This document shows, in pieces, positions 34,771 through 46,662 of a DNA stretch of 60,919 nucleotides. Source of the stretch: Sphingomonas citri (GTDB taxonomy: Bacteria > Pseudomonadota > Alphaproteobacteria > Sphingomonadales > Sphingomonadaceae); assembly GCF_019429485.1 (NCBI RefSeq), contig NZ_JAHXZN010000014.1, forward strand, positions 1-60,919, written 5' to 3'. The number at the start of each line of letters is the position of its first letter. Positions within the stretch are counted from its first letter, which is position 1. Made by a program: the position numbers and the translations under genes. The notes beneath the pieces were generated by a model. That model had not been told where the DNA came from and searched no databases. It saw nothing but the letters and a program-made list of their open reading frames with translations.

Positions 34771-36653
34771 CCGTGTCTCTCGGCGGTGAGCAGGTCGGTG
34801 CGGCGCGCGACGTCGCGCTGCGCGAGCAGCTGCTCGGTGGGGGCGGGGAGGCGGCGGCGCCAATTGGGGTGCTCGTCGACGGTGCCGGGCAGGTTGGGCT
34901 GCTCCTGCTCGCCGAGCAGGTCCTCCACCGGCACGATCGCGAGCGGCGCGGGCGCGGTGGCGACGTGCGCGAGCACGCGGTCGAGCGGCGGCTGAGCGGG
35001 TGGCGCACCGGTCTCGCCCATCGCCTGCCACAAGGCGGCGCGCTCCTCGCCGCGGTGCGCCTTATCCTCGACCGCGCTGACGTGGCGCGAGCGGCGGCCG
35101 AGCTTCCACGCCCAGTCGATGTCGCGGCCCTTCCACCAGCCAGCGACGGTGGGGGTGTCGTGCGTGCCGGTCATCGCCACCGCCATCTCGTCCCAGTCGG
35201 CGGGGCGGGTGAAGCCGCCGTCGGCATCGCGCTCGAACGGCAGCACGCGCATGCCGAGCATGCAGCGGCGCGCGAGCTCGTCGCGGAAGCCGGGCGGCAC
35301 GGTGCCGAGGTCCTCCGCGATCACCAGCGCGCCGGCACGGTGCGCCTCGATCGCGACGATGCGGCGGAGGTGCTCGCCGGGCATCGTCAGATAGGCGCCG
35401 CGGCAGGCGCTCTCGCCCGCCGGTATGACCCAGAGCCGCTGGAGCCCGAGCGCGTGGTCGATGCGGATGCCGCCGGCGTGCGCCAGCGTCGCGCGCAGCG
35501 TCTCGATGAAGGGGCGGAAGCCGGTGCGCTCGAGCGCGAACGGGTCGAGCGCGGTGATCCCCCAATTCTGCCCGTCGGGGCCGAGCGGGTCGGGCGGGGC
35601 GCCGACGGTGAGGCCGGTGAGCAGCTCGTCGCGCGCGCCCCAGGCGTGGCTGCCGCCGCCGTCCATCCCGACCGCGAGGTCGGCGATCAGCCCGACGCGC
35701 ATCCGCTCGCGCGCGCTGCGCTGCGCGGTGGCGAGACCGAGGTCGGCGAGCCACTGGAGGAAGGCGTAGAAGGCGACGTCGTCGGCGTGCTCGGCGGCGA
35801 AGCGGATCACCGCGTCGGCGCTCGGGTCCTGATAGGCGCTCGGCCAGTCCTGCCAGCCGTGCCCGCCGAGCTGCGCGTGGAGCGCGTCGAAGCGCGCGTG
35901 CACCTCGAGCGCGGCGCCGCGCTGGCGGCGGAAGGCGAGCGCGGCCGAGCGCGCCGCCTCGCCGGCGAGGTCATAGGCGCCGCGCAGCTGCTGCAACCGC
36001 TCGCGCGCCGCGCTCTCCCACTCGATCAGCGCCGGGGCAGGGGCTGGGGGAAGCGGCACCCCGATGAGGCCGGGGTCGGCGAGCAGGACGTTGTGGAACA
36101 GCCGCGTCGATGGCGCATAAGGGCTGAAGCGCGTCGGGTCGGCGGGGAAGAGCGCGTGCGTCGGGCTGATCGCGAGCGCCTGCGCGCCGGCGCGGCCGAA
36201 CGCCTCGGCCGCCTCGACCAAGGCGCCGGCGTCGCCGAACGCGCGCGGCGCGCGCGACTGGAGCGCGGGGATCTGCACCGCGGCGCCCCAGCTGCGCGGC
36301 GGCGGCTCGGGGCAGCGCCGCGGCGCGAGCGCGAGCGTGTACGCGCGCTCGCCGACCAGCAGGCGGTGGTAGCCGGGCCGATCGATCGGCGGAAGTCTGC
36401 CACCGGCGTCGCGCTTCGGGGACGCGCGGCCGCCGTCCTCGAAGTGGAGCTCGACCGCGCCGGTCGCGCCCGCGGGCAGGTCGATCGCGGCGCCCGCGTC
36501 GGCGGAGAGGAAGGGGGTGTCGGGCGGCGTCGGGTCGAGCCGGTCGAGGATCGCGGCGAGCACGTCGTCGGGCACGCGCTGGGCGTTGCCGTCGGCGTCC
36601 TCCCAGTCGCGGACGAGGCCGGCGGCGGTGGCGCGCGCCGCGAGGTCGGTCAC
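34767..36653 (-). CDS. malQ: 4-alpha-glucanotransferase (amylomaltase)
   Basis: A 628-residue GH77 enzyme that moves glucan segments between maltodextrins. Catalytic regions: GGIRIDHALGLQRLW (nucleophile Asp), ALVIAEDLGTVP (Glu) and GTHDTPTVAGWW (Asp). An N-terminal extension of about 120 residues is the beta domain common in bacterial MalQ. The GTG start at 36653 overlaps the treZ stop (GTGA); the end overlaps treY (ATGA). In this operon it could lengthen or shorten maltodextrins to suit TreY. Confidence 0.94.
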   Translation of the reverse strand: MTDLAARATAAGLVRDWEDADGNAQRVPDDVLAAILDRLDPTPPDTPFLSADAGAAIDLPAGATGAVELHFEDGGRASPKRDAGGRLPPIDRPGYHRLLVGERAYTLALAPRRCPEPPPRSWGAAVQIPALQSRAPRAFGDAGALVEAAEAFGRAGAQALAISPTHALFPADPTRFSPYAPSTRLFHNVLLADPGLIGVPLPPAPAPALIEWESAARERLQQLRGAYDLAGEAARSAALAFRRQRGAALEVHARFDALHAQLGGHGWQDWPSAYQDPSADAVIRFAAEHADDVAFYAFLQWLADLGLATAQRSARERMRVGLIADLAVGMDGGGSHAWGARDELLTGLTVGAPPDPLGPDGQNWGITALDPFALERTGFRPFIETLRATLAHAGGIRIDHALGLQRLWVIPAGESACRGAYLTMPGEHLRRIVAIEAHRAGALVIAEDLGTVPPGFRDELARRCMLGMRVLPFERDADGGFTRPADWDEMAVAMTGTHDTPTVAGWWKGRDIDWAWKLGRRSRHVSAVEDKAHRGEERAALWQAMGETGAPPAQPPLDRVLAHVATAPAPLAIVPVEDLLGEQEQPNLPGTVDEHPNWRRRLPAPTEQLLAQRDVARRTDLLTAERHG

Positions 36654-38334
36654 GCCTCCACCCACGCCACGAAGCGCTCGCCCTCGCGCCACAGCACGCG
36701 CTCGGGTGTCGGCAGCGGCGCGGGCGCGTCGCCCAGATCGAGCGCGATCGCCAGCGTGGTGCCGTCGCCGAGCCGCCAGCGCGCCTCCACCGCGGCCGCG
36801 CCGGTGGCGCGCGCGCCGAGCGAGGTCGCGCCCTCGAGTCCGGGCGTGATCCGCTCGGCACGCAGCGCGAGCAGGTCGGCGTAGAGCGCGCGCCATGCCC
36901 CGGCGTTCGGACCCGGTTGGGGGCGCGAGCGCTCGAACGTGCTCGCCGCGTTGGGATCGGGGATGCGTTCGCGCGCGGCCTCGTCGGCGAAGGCGTCGAA
37001 CTTGGCGAATTCCTTGCGCCTCCCCTCGCGCACCGCGTCCGCCAGCTCGTCGTGGAAGTCGGTGAAGAACAGGAACGGCGTCTCGCTGCCCTCCGCGTCG
37101 CCCATGAACAGCAACGGCACCTGCGGGCAGAGCAGCAGCAGCGCGGTGGCGGCGCGCAGCTTCTCGGGCGCGGTCAGCAGTGTCAGCCGCTCGCCCATCG
37201 CGCGGTTGCCGACCTGATCGTGGTTCTGGAGGAAAGCGACGAAGCGCTTCGGCGGCAGGTCCTTGCTCGGCGTGCCGCGCGGCTTTCCGTCGTGGTTAGG
37301 CGAGGGATCGCCCTGGTAGATGAAGCCCTCCGCGAGGCAGCGCGCCAGCCGCTCGGCGGGGCGGTCGGCGAAGTCGCCGTAATAGGCGCTCGTCTCGCCG
37401 GTGAGCAGCACGTGGAGGACGTTGTGGAAGTCGTCGTTCCACTGCGCGTCATAGCCGCCGTCGCGGAGCCGCGCGGCGTCGTTGCGCTCGTTCTCGAGCA
37501 CGAGGTGGACGTGGCGACCCGGCAGCGTGGCGCGCAGCTCGGCCGCCATGGCATCGAGGAAATCGTCGTCGGCGATGGCGTGGACGGCGTCGAAGCGCAG
37601 CCCGTCGACGCGATAATCGCGCAGCCACATTAGCGCGTTGTCGACGAAATACTGCGCCACCGGCGGCGCCGACACGTTCACCGCGCCGCCCCAGGGCGTA
37701 TGGACGGCCTCGTCGAAGAAGCTCCTGGCGTAGAGCCCGAGATAGTTTCCGTCGGGGCCGAAGTGGTTGTAGACCACGTCGACGAAGACGCTCAGCCCGA
37801 GCCCGTGCGCGGAGTCGACCAGGGTGCGCAGCGCGTCGGGCGTGCCATAGGCCTCGTGCAGCGCATAGGGCAGCACGCCGTCATAGCCCCAGCCGCGCTC
37901 ACCGCCATAGGCGCCGAGCGGCATCAGCTCGATCGCGGTGGCGCCGCTCGCGGCGATGTCGGCGAGCCGCTCGGTCACCCCGGCGAACCCGCCGAGTGCG
38001 CCGGCGTGGAGCTCGACGATGACCATCTCGTGCCACGGCCGTCCGCGCCACTGCGGGTGCTGCCAGTCGAACGCGGTGTCGGTGACGACGCTCCAGCCGT
38101 GCACGCCGCCGTCCTGGCGGCGCGACGCCGGGTCGGGCACCGCCTGGTCGCCGACGCGGAAGCGATAGCGCGCGCCTGGTGCGGCCTGCGCCTCGGCGGC
38201 GTACCAGCCGTCCTCGCCCGCGATCATCGCGATCGGCGCGCCCTCGGCGAGCTCGAGCGTCACCGCGGCGGCGTCGGGCGCCCACAGGCGGAAGCGCGTG
38301 CCGCCGCCCTCGAGCGGCTCGGGTCCCCAGGCCA

Positions 38335-38338
<4 letters not shown>
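36650..38338 (-). CDS. treZ: Malto-oligosyltrehalose trehalohydrolase
   Basis: A 562-residue GH13 enzyme with an N-terminal beta-sandwich (about 1-95; FRLWAPDAAAVTL) and a catalytic barrel containing VDVVYNHFGPDGNYL, GLRFDAVHAI (nucleophile Asp) and VHLVLENERND (acid Glu). It frees trehalose from the product of TreY. The ATGATG start at 38338/38335 overlaps the glgX stop; a further upstream ATG at 38359 lies inside glgX. It overlaps malQ at its end. Confidence 0.95.
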
Positions 38339-40440
<2,102 letters not shown>

Positions 40441-40524
40441 CGTGCTCCCGACAGGAGAGGGGCCGCGCTGCGGCGGCCGGTGTAATAGGGTGTCTCGCGC
40501 CGGGGAGGGGCGCCGCGGCGCGCC

Positions 40525-40914
40525 TCAGGCGCGCTTGGTGCGGGGCCCGGGGCGCTTGGGTGCGGCGGTCGCGCCGGGTGCCTTGGAGTCGGCGGCCTTG
40601 GTGCCACGCGCGCGCGGCGCTTTCGCCGCGGTGCTGCCGGCGTCGGCGTTGCCAGAGGGGATGGTGGTGGCGGGCGAGTCCGCCGGCTCGTTGGCGAGCG
40701 GCTTGGTCAGCTCGGCGCCGGTGGTCTCGTCACCGGACGTGGCGGCAGGCGTGTCGCTGCCGTCCTGCGGCTCGGACGTGGCGGCGGGCTGCTCGCCGGG
40801 GAACTCCTGCTGCGCGCGATGCCAGTGCTCGTCGTGCTTGCCGTGCGGCTCACCCTCGTCCTGCCAGAGGCGATAAGCGCGCTCGCGGATCCGTCCCTCG
40901 CGATCGTCCGACAT
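40525..40914 (-). CDS. DUF2934 domain protein with low-complexity tail
   Basis: A 129-residue protein. The first 35 residues (IRERAYRLWQDEGEPHGKHDEHWHRAQ) are a DUF2934 domain, a short helical unit of unknown function common in proteobacteria. The rest is disordered Ala/Thr/Ser/Pro/Glu-rich sequence ending in a basic stretch (PKRPGPRTKRA). An open frame extends further upstream, but the start at 40914 fits the domain. It precedes glgX by 84 bases on the same strand and may be cotranscribed. DNA contact through the basic tail is possible but unproven. Confidence 0.8.
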   Translation of the reverse strand: MSDDREGRIRERAYRLWQDEGEPHGKHDEHWHRAQQEFPGEQPAATSEPQDGSDTPAATSGDETTGAELTKPLANEPADSPATTIPSGNADAGSTAAKAPRARGTKAADSKAPGATAAPKRPGPRTKRA

Positions 40915-41008
40915 GCCCAGTCCCTTTTTGCTCGGTTTTCCGCGGCTGTAACTCTCGAGGCGCGGGATCGTCGCAAGCGGGTGGAGAAAAACGTTGCGAA
41001 GGATGAGC

Positions 41009-41142
41009 AATCCTCCCCGGCACGGGAGAGGGACCACGTGCAGCATGGTGGAGGGGGCGCTCCGCGAGCGCTGCGCTGTGAGGAGAGCCCCCTCCACCAC
41101 GACGCTCCGCGTCGCGGTCCTCCTCCCCGCGAGCGGGGAGGA
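41009..41142. repeat. REP-like inverted element, family G
   Basis: An inner inverted pair GTGGAGGGGGC and GCCCCCTCCAC (about 41048-41058 with 41086-41096) lies within outer units ATCCTCCCCGGCACGGGAGA and CTCCTCCCCGCGAGCGGGGA. It fills the gap between the DUF2934 gene and the alcohol dehydrogenase gene. Confidence 0.7.
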
Positions 41143-41151
41143 GTAACGCGC

Positions 41152-42210
41152 TCACGACTCTACGAGCGTGGCGTTGTCGATCACGAAGCGATATTTCACG
41201 TCGCTGCGCTGCATGCGGTCATACGCCTCGTCGATCTGCTGGATGCGGATCATCTCGATGTCGGCGGTGACGCCCTTCTCGGCGCAGAAGTCGAGCATCT
41301 CCTGCGTCTCGGCGATGCCGCCGATCAGCGAGCCCGCGATCGCGCGGCGGCCGAAGATCAAGGTGCCGACGCTGGGCGACGGATGCGGATGCTCGGGCAC
41401 GCCGACCAACACCAAGGTGCCGTCGCGCTTCAGCAGCCCGGTGAAGGCGTCGAGGTCGTGGCTCGCGGCGACGGTGTTGAGGATCATGTCGAAGCTGCCT
41501 GCATGCGCCGCCATCTCCTCGCCGTTGCGCGAGTTGATCACCTCGTCCGCGCCGAGCACCGTGGCGTCCGCGCGCTTCGACTCCGAGGTGGTGAAGGCGA
41601 TCACGTGCGCGCCCATCGCGTGTGCGATCTTGACCCCCATGTGGCCGAGCCCGCCGATCCCGACGATGCCCACCTTCTTGCCCGGTCCGACGCCCCAGTG
41701 TCGCAGCGGCGAGTAAGTGGTGATGCCCGCGCACAGCAGCGGCGCGACGGCGGCGAGTTGCTCCTCGGGGTGCGAGATCTTGAGCACGAACTTGTCCGAG
41801 ACGGTGATCGCCTGCGAATAGCCGCCGAGCGTGTGGCCGGGCGCGTCGGCGGTCGGGCCGTTGTAGGTGCCGACGAAGCCGCCGCCGGTGCAATATTGCT
41901 CCAGCCCCTCGTCGCACGAGGCGCAATGCTGGCAGCTGTCGACCATGCAGCCGACCCCGACCGTGTCGCCGACCTTGAACTTCGTCACCTCGCCACCGAC
42001 CGCAGTGACATGGCCGACGATCTCGTGGCCCGGCACGCAGGGGTAGAGCGTACCGCCCCACTCGCCGCGCACCTGGTGGAGATCGGAGTGGCAGACGCCG
42101 CAGTAAGCGATGTCGATCTGGACGTCGTGGGGGCCGGGCTCGCGCCGGGTGATGTCCATCGGCTCGAGCGGCTTGTCGCCGGCGGTCGCGCCATAGGCTT
42201 TGGTGGCCAT
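41152..42210 (-). CDS. Zinc-dependent NAD(P)H alcohol/aldehyde dehydrogenase
   Basis: A 352-residue medium-chain dehydrogenase of the cinnamyl-alcohol/YahK type. Catalytic zinc ligands Cys40 and His62 (GHE) and a later Cys (LLCAGITTY); structural zinc set Cys93, Cys96, Cys99, Cys107; cofactor fold VGIVGIGGLGHMG. It probably reduces a broad range of aldehydes with NADPH. It is 175 bases downstream of the LysR gene on the same strand, with a small repeat between, so control by that regulator is possible. The true substrate is unknown. Confidence 0.9.
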   Translation of the reverse strand: MATKAYGATAGDKPLEPMDITRREPGPHDVQIDIAYCGVCHSDLHQVRGEWGGTLYPCVPGHEIVGHVTAVGGEVTKFKVGDTVGVGCMVDSCQHCASCDEGLEQYCTGGGFVGTYNGPTADAPGHTLGGYSQAITVSDKFVLKISHPEEQLAAVAPLLCAGITTYSPLRHWGVGPGKKVGIVGIGGLGHMGVKIAHAMGAHVIAFTTSESKRADATVLGADEVINSRNGEEMAAHAGSFDMILNTVAASHDLDAFTGLLKRDGTLVLVGVPEHPHPSPSVGTLIFGRRAIAGSLIGGIAETQEMLDFCAEKGVTADIEMIRIQQIDEAYDRMQRSDVKYRFVIDNATLVES

Positions 42211-42335
42211 GATTGTTCCCCTTCAGAAGTGGGCGCGCCGGGCGACGCGCGGGCCTCAGATAAGGCCGCGGCGGCGTCGGTGCAGTCGGGTGACGGCTCA
42301 ACGCTGTGATGAGGATCGCTCAGCGCTGTCTTCCC

Positions 42336-42363
42336 GTGTGCTCCTGCGCACGCAGGAGCACGG
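42336..42363. repeat. Small palindrome, family E single unit
   Basis: CGTGTGCTCCTGCGCACGCA followed by GGAGCACG forms one hairpin like the left unit of the elements at 13084 and 55796. It lies just past the LysR gene stop, upstream of the alcohol dehydrogenase gene. Confidence 0.7.
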
Positions 42364-42385
42364 ATCGGCTGCACCGAGACGGCGC

Positions 42386-43291
42386 TCACCCCAGCGGCCG
42401 CCGCTCCCGGATGTGGTCGGCGAGCAGTCGCAGCGCGGTCGGCACCTGGCGGCGGCTCGAATAATAGAGGTGGTACCCGCCGCCCACCGCGGCCCAGTCT
42501 TCCAGCACCAGCCGCAACGACCCTTCTGCCAGCGCGCCCGCGAAGACCGGCTCCGGCCCGTACATCAGGCCCGCGCCGCCGCGCGCCAGCGTCAGACCGA
42601 GGTCGGTGTCGTCGATCGTCAGCGCGCCGGGCACGTCGATCGCCAGCTCCTCGTCGCCGCGCTCGAACTCCCAATGGTAAATGCGCCCCGCGCCCTGGCG
42701 CAGCCGCACGCAGCGGTGCTGCGCCAGCTCACGGGGGTGCCCCGGCGTGCCGAAGCGCTCGAGATAGGCCGGGGCGGCGGCCACCACCCAGCGGATGTCA
42801 CGCGAGAGCCGCAGCGCGATCATGTCCTCGGGCACGGTGCCGCCGTAGCGGATCCCGGCGTCGAACCCCTCGCCGACGACATCGACCAGCCGGTTGCTCG
42901 CGACCACGTCGACCTCGATGTCGGGGTATAGCTCGACGAAGCCGGGCAGCACCGGCGCGAGCAGCAGCCGCGCCGCGTCGACCACCACGTTGAGCCGGAT
43001 CCGCCCCGCCGGCGCGTCGCGGAAGCGGTTGAGCGCCTCGATCGCGCCGTCGATCGCGCGCAACGGGTCGCTGATCGAGTCGCGCAGCTGCTCGCCCGCG
43101 GCGGTGAGCGTGACGCTGCGGTTGGTGCGGTGGAGCAGCCGCACGCCCAGCCGCGCTTCCAGCGCCTTCATCGAGTGGCTCAGCGCCGAGGCGGTGACGC
43201 GCAGCTCCACCGCCGCGCGCGCGAAGCTCAGATGGCGCGCGATGACGAGGAAGTAGCTGAGATCGGGCAGGTCGCCGCGGCCGGTGGACAT
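42386..43291 (-). CDS. LysR-family transcriptional regulator
   Basis: A 301-residue regulator. The N-terminal winged helix (LSYFLVIARHLSFARAAVELRV, about 11-32; HRTNRSVTLTAAGEQL) is followed by a periplasmic-binding-like effector domain from about residue 90. The likely target is the alcohol dehydrogenase gene downstream or the MFS gene upstream, both on the same strand. The effector cannot be guessed. Confidence 0.92.
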   Translation of the reverse strand: MSTGRGDLPDLSYFLVIARHLSFARAAVELRVTASALSHSMKALEARLGVRLLHRTNRSVTLTAAGEQLRDSISDPLRAIDGAIEALNRFRDAPAGRIRLNVVVDAARLLLAPVLPGFVELYPDIEVDVVASNRLVDVVGEGFDAGIRYGGTVPEDMIALRLSRDIRWVVAAAPAYLERFGTPGHPRELAQHRCVRLRQGAGRIYHWEFERGDEELAIDVPGALTIDDTDLGLTLARGGAGLMYGPEPVFAGALAEGSLRLVLEDWAAVGGGYHLYYSSRRQVPTALRLLADHIRERRPLG

Positions 43292-43331
43292 GACACCGAT
43301 GTGCGACCTCGCCGCCGCGCTGGCAACCGCC

Positions 43332-44534
43332 TCAGCGCCGCGCGCGCACCAGCGTCACCGCGCCGGTGCCGAGCGCGGTGAGCACCGCCAGCACCGTCAG
43401 CAGCACCGCGAAGTCGCGCGGCGTCGCCAGCGTCCAAGTCAGCAGCGGGCCGAGCAGCGCCGGCAGCGTGTTGGTCAGGTTGAGCAGGCCGAGATCGCGG
43501 CCGCGCCGCCGCGGATCGGGCAGCAGCTGCATGGAGAACGCCGAGTGGAGTGCGAGGAACACCGCCGAGCCGACCGAATAGGTGGCGAAGCCGATCGCGG
43601 CGGCGGTGGTACCGCCCGCCAGCGCCATCGCGCCCAGCCCGGCCACCGCCACCAGCCCGGCGCCGACAAGGAAGGGCTGGCGCCGCCCGGCTCGGTCGGA
43701 CCAGCGGCCGACCAGCAGCGCGAGCGGCAGCGGGATGACGTAGCAGATCGTCAGCAGCGTGCCGACCTGGCGCGCCAGCACGAGCTGGCGCTCTCCCGGC
43801 GCGATGCTCTCGAACACGTAGAGCAGGTAGAGCGACAGCGCCGCGGTGGCGAGCTGCATCAGCAGCCGCGCCGCGGCGGCGATCAGCAGGTCGCGGCGCG
43901 GCAGAACCGGCGCGGTCGCGGGGGCGGTCTCGCCCGCGCCGCCGTCGCCGCGCAGCAGCAGCAGCGGCAGCAGCGCCAGCGCGGCGAGCAGCGGCACCAC
44001 CGCCAGGCGGGTGGTGTCGGCCAATCCCTCGTCCGCCACCAGCAGCGCCGAGAGCAGCGCCGCGACCGGGTTACCGAGCGCGATCAGTCCCGCGGCGAGG
44101 CCCTTGCGCGCGTCGGGCACCTCGTCGGCCATGATCGGCAGCAGCGGCGCGAGCACCGCGTTGACCGCGACCTGGAACAGCACCACGGCCGTCACGATCG
44201 CCACCGCGGTGGAGGCCGCGGCGACCAGCGCGTAGCTCGCCGCGGTGGCGACCAGCCCGCCCGCGATCCAGCGCCGCCGCCCGCCGCCGCGCGCCACCGA
44301 GCGGTCGCTGAGCCAGCCGAACAGTATGTTGGCCGCGCTGGCCGCGATCGCGCCGAGGATCGCGGTGAGGCTCAGCAGCGGGATTCGCGCGTCGCCCGCG
44401 ATGGCGTGGATCTTGAGCGGCAGCAGCAGCGTGAGCAGCGGCAGATAGGCGATCACCCCGCCCATGTTGGCCAGTGCGAAGGCGAGCAGGAACCACGCCG
44501 GACGCGCGGGGCGGGGGAGAGCGGGACGGGCCAT
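43332..44534 (-). CDS. MFS transporter
   Basis: A 400-residue inner-membrane protein with about 12 hydrophobic segments, including WLSDRSVARGGGRRRWIAGG and RWSDRAGRRQPFLVGAG, the loop motifs of the major facilitator superfamily. The pattern (D/R loop, central charged turn) resembles sugar or oligosaccharide carriers of the GPH/SLC45 kind, but that is weak. The start at 44534 is the ATG nearest the first helix; 44546 and 44585 are alternatives. It is divergent from a LacI-type regulator with about 120 bases between, which suggests sugar-responsive control. Confidence 0.8.
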   Translation of the reverse strand: MARPALPRPARPAWFLLAFALANMGGVIAYLPLLTLLLPLKIHAIAGDARIPLLSLTAILGAIAASAANILFGWLSDRSVARGGGRRRWIAGGLVATAASYALVAAASTAVAIVTAVVLFQVAVNAVLAPLLPIMADEVPDARKGLAAGLIALGNPVAALLSALLVADEGLADTTRLAVVPLLAALALLPLLLLRGDGGAGETAPATAPVLPRRDLLIAAAARLLMQLATAALSLYLLYVFESIAPGERQLVLARQVGTLLTICYVIPLPLALLVGRWSDRAGRRQPFLVGAGLVAVAGLGAMALAGGTTAAAIGFATYSVGSAVFLALHSAFSMQLLPDPRRRGRDLGLLNLTNTLPALLGPLLTWTLATPRDFAVLLTVLAVLTALGTGAVTLVRARR

Positions 44535-44655
44535 GGACGCGCGCATGATAGGGCCGCGCGACCGTCGCGCCACCCTCGACCTCAACGCGATGGCGGGGCG
44601 CCGTGCGCTTGGCTATGGCAGGCGCCGCCGGGCAGCGGCGATCGGGGGAGCGGGG

Positions 44656-45708
44656 ATGGCACGGCGGCGGCAGACGGTGACGATCAAGCATGTCGCGGCG
44701 GATGCCGGCGTGTCGCTGCAGACCGTCAGTCGCGTCATCAACAACGAGCCCAACGTTCGCCCGGCGATGGCGGAGCGCGTGCGTGAGGCGATCACGCGGC
44801 TGGGCTATGTCCCGTCGCTGGCGGCGCAGCGCATGGGCGGCTCGCGCAGCTATCTGATCCTGGCGCTCAACGACCGCGACCGCACGATCAGCGACTGGCG
44901 CGCGCGCCAGGGCACCGACTGGGTCGACCAGATGCTGCTCGGCGGCATGCTCACCTGCGCGCGCCACGGCTATCGCCTGCTGCTCGAGCTGGTCGACACG
45001 CACAGCGACCGGATCGAGCGCGAGCTCGCCGCGACAATCGCGGCGCTCCAGCCCGACGGCGTGATCCTGACTCCGCCGCACTCGGACAACCCGCTGATCG
45101 CCGAGCTGCTCGACCGGCACGACATCGCCTTCGCGCGGATCGGCGCGCAGGGCGGCGGCGCCGGCATCGCGCTGTCGATGGCGGACGAGGCGGGGGCGCG
45201 TCGCGCCACCGAGCACCTGCTCGCGCTCGGGCACCGCCGCATCGGCTTCGTCGCCGGGCCGGAGGATTATACCACCAGCGCGCAGCGCGCCGACGGCTGG
45301 CGCGGCGCGATGCGCGAGGCCGGCGCGAGCTGCGACGGGCTGCTCGCGGTCGGCAACTTCGATTTCCCCAGCGGCGAGGCGGCGGCGCACGCGCTGCTCG
45401 GTGCCGCGGTGCCGCCCAGCGCGATCCTGGCGAGCAGCGACCAGATGGCGCTGGGCGTGCTCGCCGCGGCGCGCGAACGCGGGCTGAGCGTCCCCGACGA
45501 CCTGTCGGTGGTGAGCTTCGACGACACGCCGATCGCGCGCTTCGCGCACCCGCCGCTCACCGCGATGGAGCAGCCGATCGCGGCGGTGACGGCGCGCGCG
45601 GTGGAACTGATCATCGCGCAGCTCGGCGGCCGCGCGCGCCCCGCCGCGCCGGTGGTGATCGCGGGCGAGCTCAAGGTACGCGCCTCGACCGCGGCGCCGC
45701 GGGTGTGA
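44656..45708 (+). CDS. LacI-family transcriptional regulator
   Basis: A 350-residue repressor with an N-terminal LacI helix-turn-helix and hinge (IKHVAADAGVSLQTVSRVIN, then LGYVPSLAAQRM) and a sugar-binding core domain (GVILTPP, ATEHLLALGHRRIGFVAG, SVVSFDDTPIARF). It is divergent from the MFS transporter and most likely controls it in response to a sugar. I could not find a convincing operator palindrome in the 121-base gap. It could also be the missing regulator of distant sugar genes. Confidence 0.92.
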   Translation: MARRRQTVTIKHVAADAGVSLQTVSRVINNEPNVRPAMAERVREAITRLGYVPSLAAQRMGGSRSYLILALNDRDRTISDWRARQGTDWVDQMLLGGMLTCARHGYRLLLELVDTHSDRIERELAATIAALQPDGVILTPPHSDNPLIAELLDRHDIAFARIGAQGGGAGIALSMADEAGARRATEHLLALGHRRIGFVAGPEDYTTSAQRADGWRGAMREAGASCDGLLAVGNFDFPSGEAAAHALLGAAVPPSAILASSDQMALGVLAAARERGLSVPDDLSVVSFDDTPIARFAHPPLTAMEQPIAAVTARAVELIIAQLGGRARPAAPVVIAGELKVRASTAAPRV

Positions 45709-45731
45709 GGGGCGACCACGGGGGCTAAGGA

Positions 45732-46409
45732 TCAGTGATGGCGCGTCGTGGCGGCGCTCGGACCGTAGGTGAAAAGCCGTTGGCGGAGCGGCGAGAGATT
45801 GAATGATCGCCCCGACCGCGCGGTGGCGAGCAGCGCCTGAAGGACGCTGTCCTCCTCGATCGGTCCCAAGCGCTTGATGTCGCCGTCGAGCATCTCGTTG
45901 TTCGAGCTGATCATCTCCGGCGTCCACCGCGTCGCCTCGCGGACCTCGGGTGTCATGCAGCTGTAGATGTAGTTGATGGCGATGGCGTCGCCCCGCCGAT
46001 CACCATGATGCATCACCGCATCGTTGAAGGGCTCCAGTGCGATCCGCTCACGCTCGGTGAATTCACATCGCGCCGTTGATTGCTCGTCTGGCGTGAAGGT
46101 CTTATCACGGTTCAGGACGATCGCTGCTAATTCCTGATCTGTTAAATCTGGAAGCTTAAGCAACTGTCCCGACACGTCCAACGAGAAGACGATCCTTGTG
46201 CCCGCCTTCCGAGAATTCGCATATTTCGCGTCGAGCAATTCGCGGGCGCGCACGCCTACGCTGGTGAAGTCGTCGCCTTCTCTCGGCGCGTCGGCTGTGT
46301 CGATGGGGCGTTGATGGCGCACGGAGGCGAGTGTGGCAGAGGCGATTTCTCTCGATTGGTGTCGATCGAAAGCAATTACTCTATCATCAACCGGTGGCGT
46401 CATCAACAT
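45732..46409 (-). CDS. Hypothetical protein
   Basis: A 225-residue protein, mostly polar and charged, with no signal peptide or membrane segment and no family I recognise. The start at 46409 has AGGA 8-11 bases upstream. It converges with the LacI-type gene at a gap of 23 bases. The 5' part lies in a stretch clearly richer in A and T than the rest of the window, and the gene lacks the extreme third-position GC of its neighbours, so it may have been acquired. Homology search is the only way to a function. Confidence 0.6.
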   Translation of the reverse strand: MLMTPPVDDRVIAFDRHQSREIASATLASVRHQRPIDTADAPREGDDFTSVGVRARELLDAKYANSRKAGTRIVFSLDVSGQLLKLPDLTDQELAAIVLNRDKTFTPDEQSTARCEFTERERIALEPFNDAVMHHGDRRGDAIAINYIYSCMTPEVREATRWTPEMISSNNEMLDGDIKRLGPIEEDSVLQALLATARSGRSFNLSPLRQRLFTYGPSAATTRHH

Positions 46410-46662
46410 GATAGATTCCTAGCATCGAAGAAATTATATGCGAGTTGCTACCATTATTCCATTGAAAATACCGCGGATAAAGATCCGTCCGTAGCAAAAT
46501 TAGTTGCATCTTTTGATACAACCTTGCACTTGGCAAGGCTGCCATATTTTCTTTCTGCGGAGACGTTTGAGACGTAATATCCGGGAAAATCGTCAAGATA
46601 AGATATTTTTTTGTAATAACAACACTTATAAGAAAGCGGCAGGTGTCGAGATCCTTGTTCTG

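Noticed and set aside
40441..41151. Search for tRNA, small RNA or riboswitch near the trehalose operon
   Set aside because: Only hairpins belonging to repeats are seen; no cloverleaf or known riboswitch core.
46311..46577. 88-codon plus-strand open frame in the AT-richer patch
   Set aside because: It overlaps the 5' end of the better-supported minus-strand gene, has no clear ribosome site and no recognisable domain. A real gene here cannot be fully excluded.
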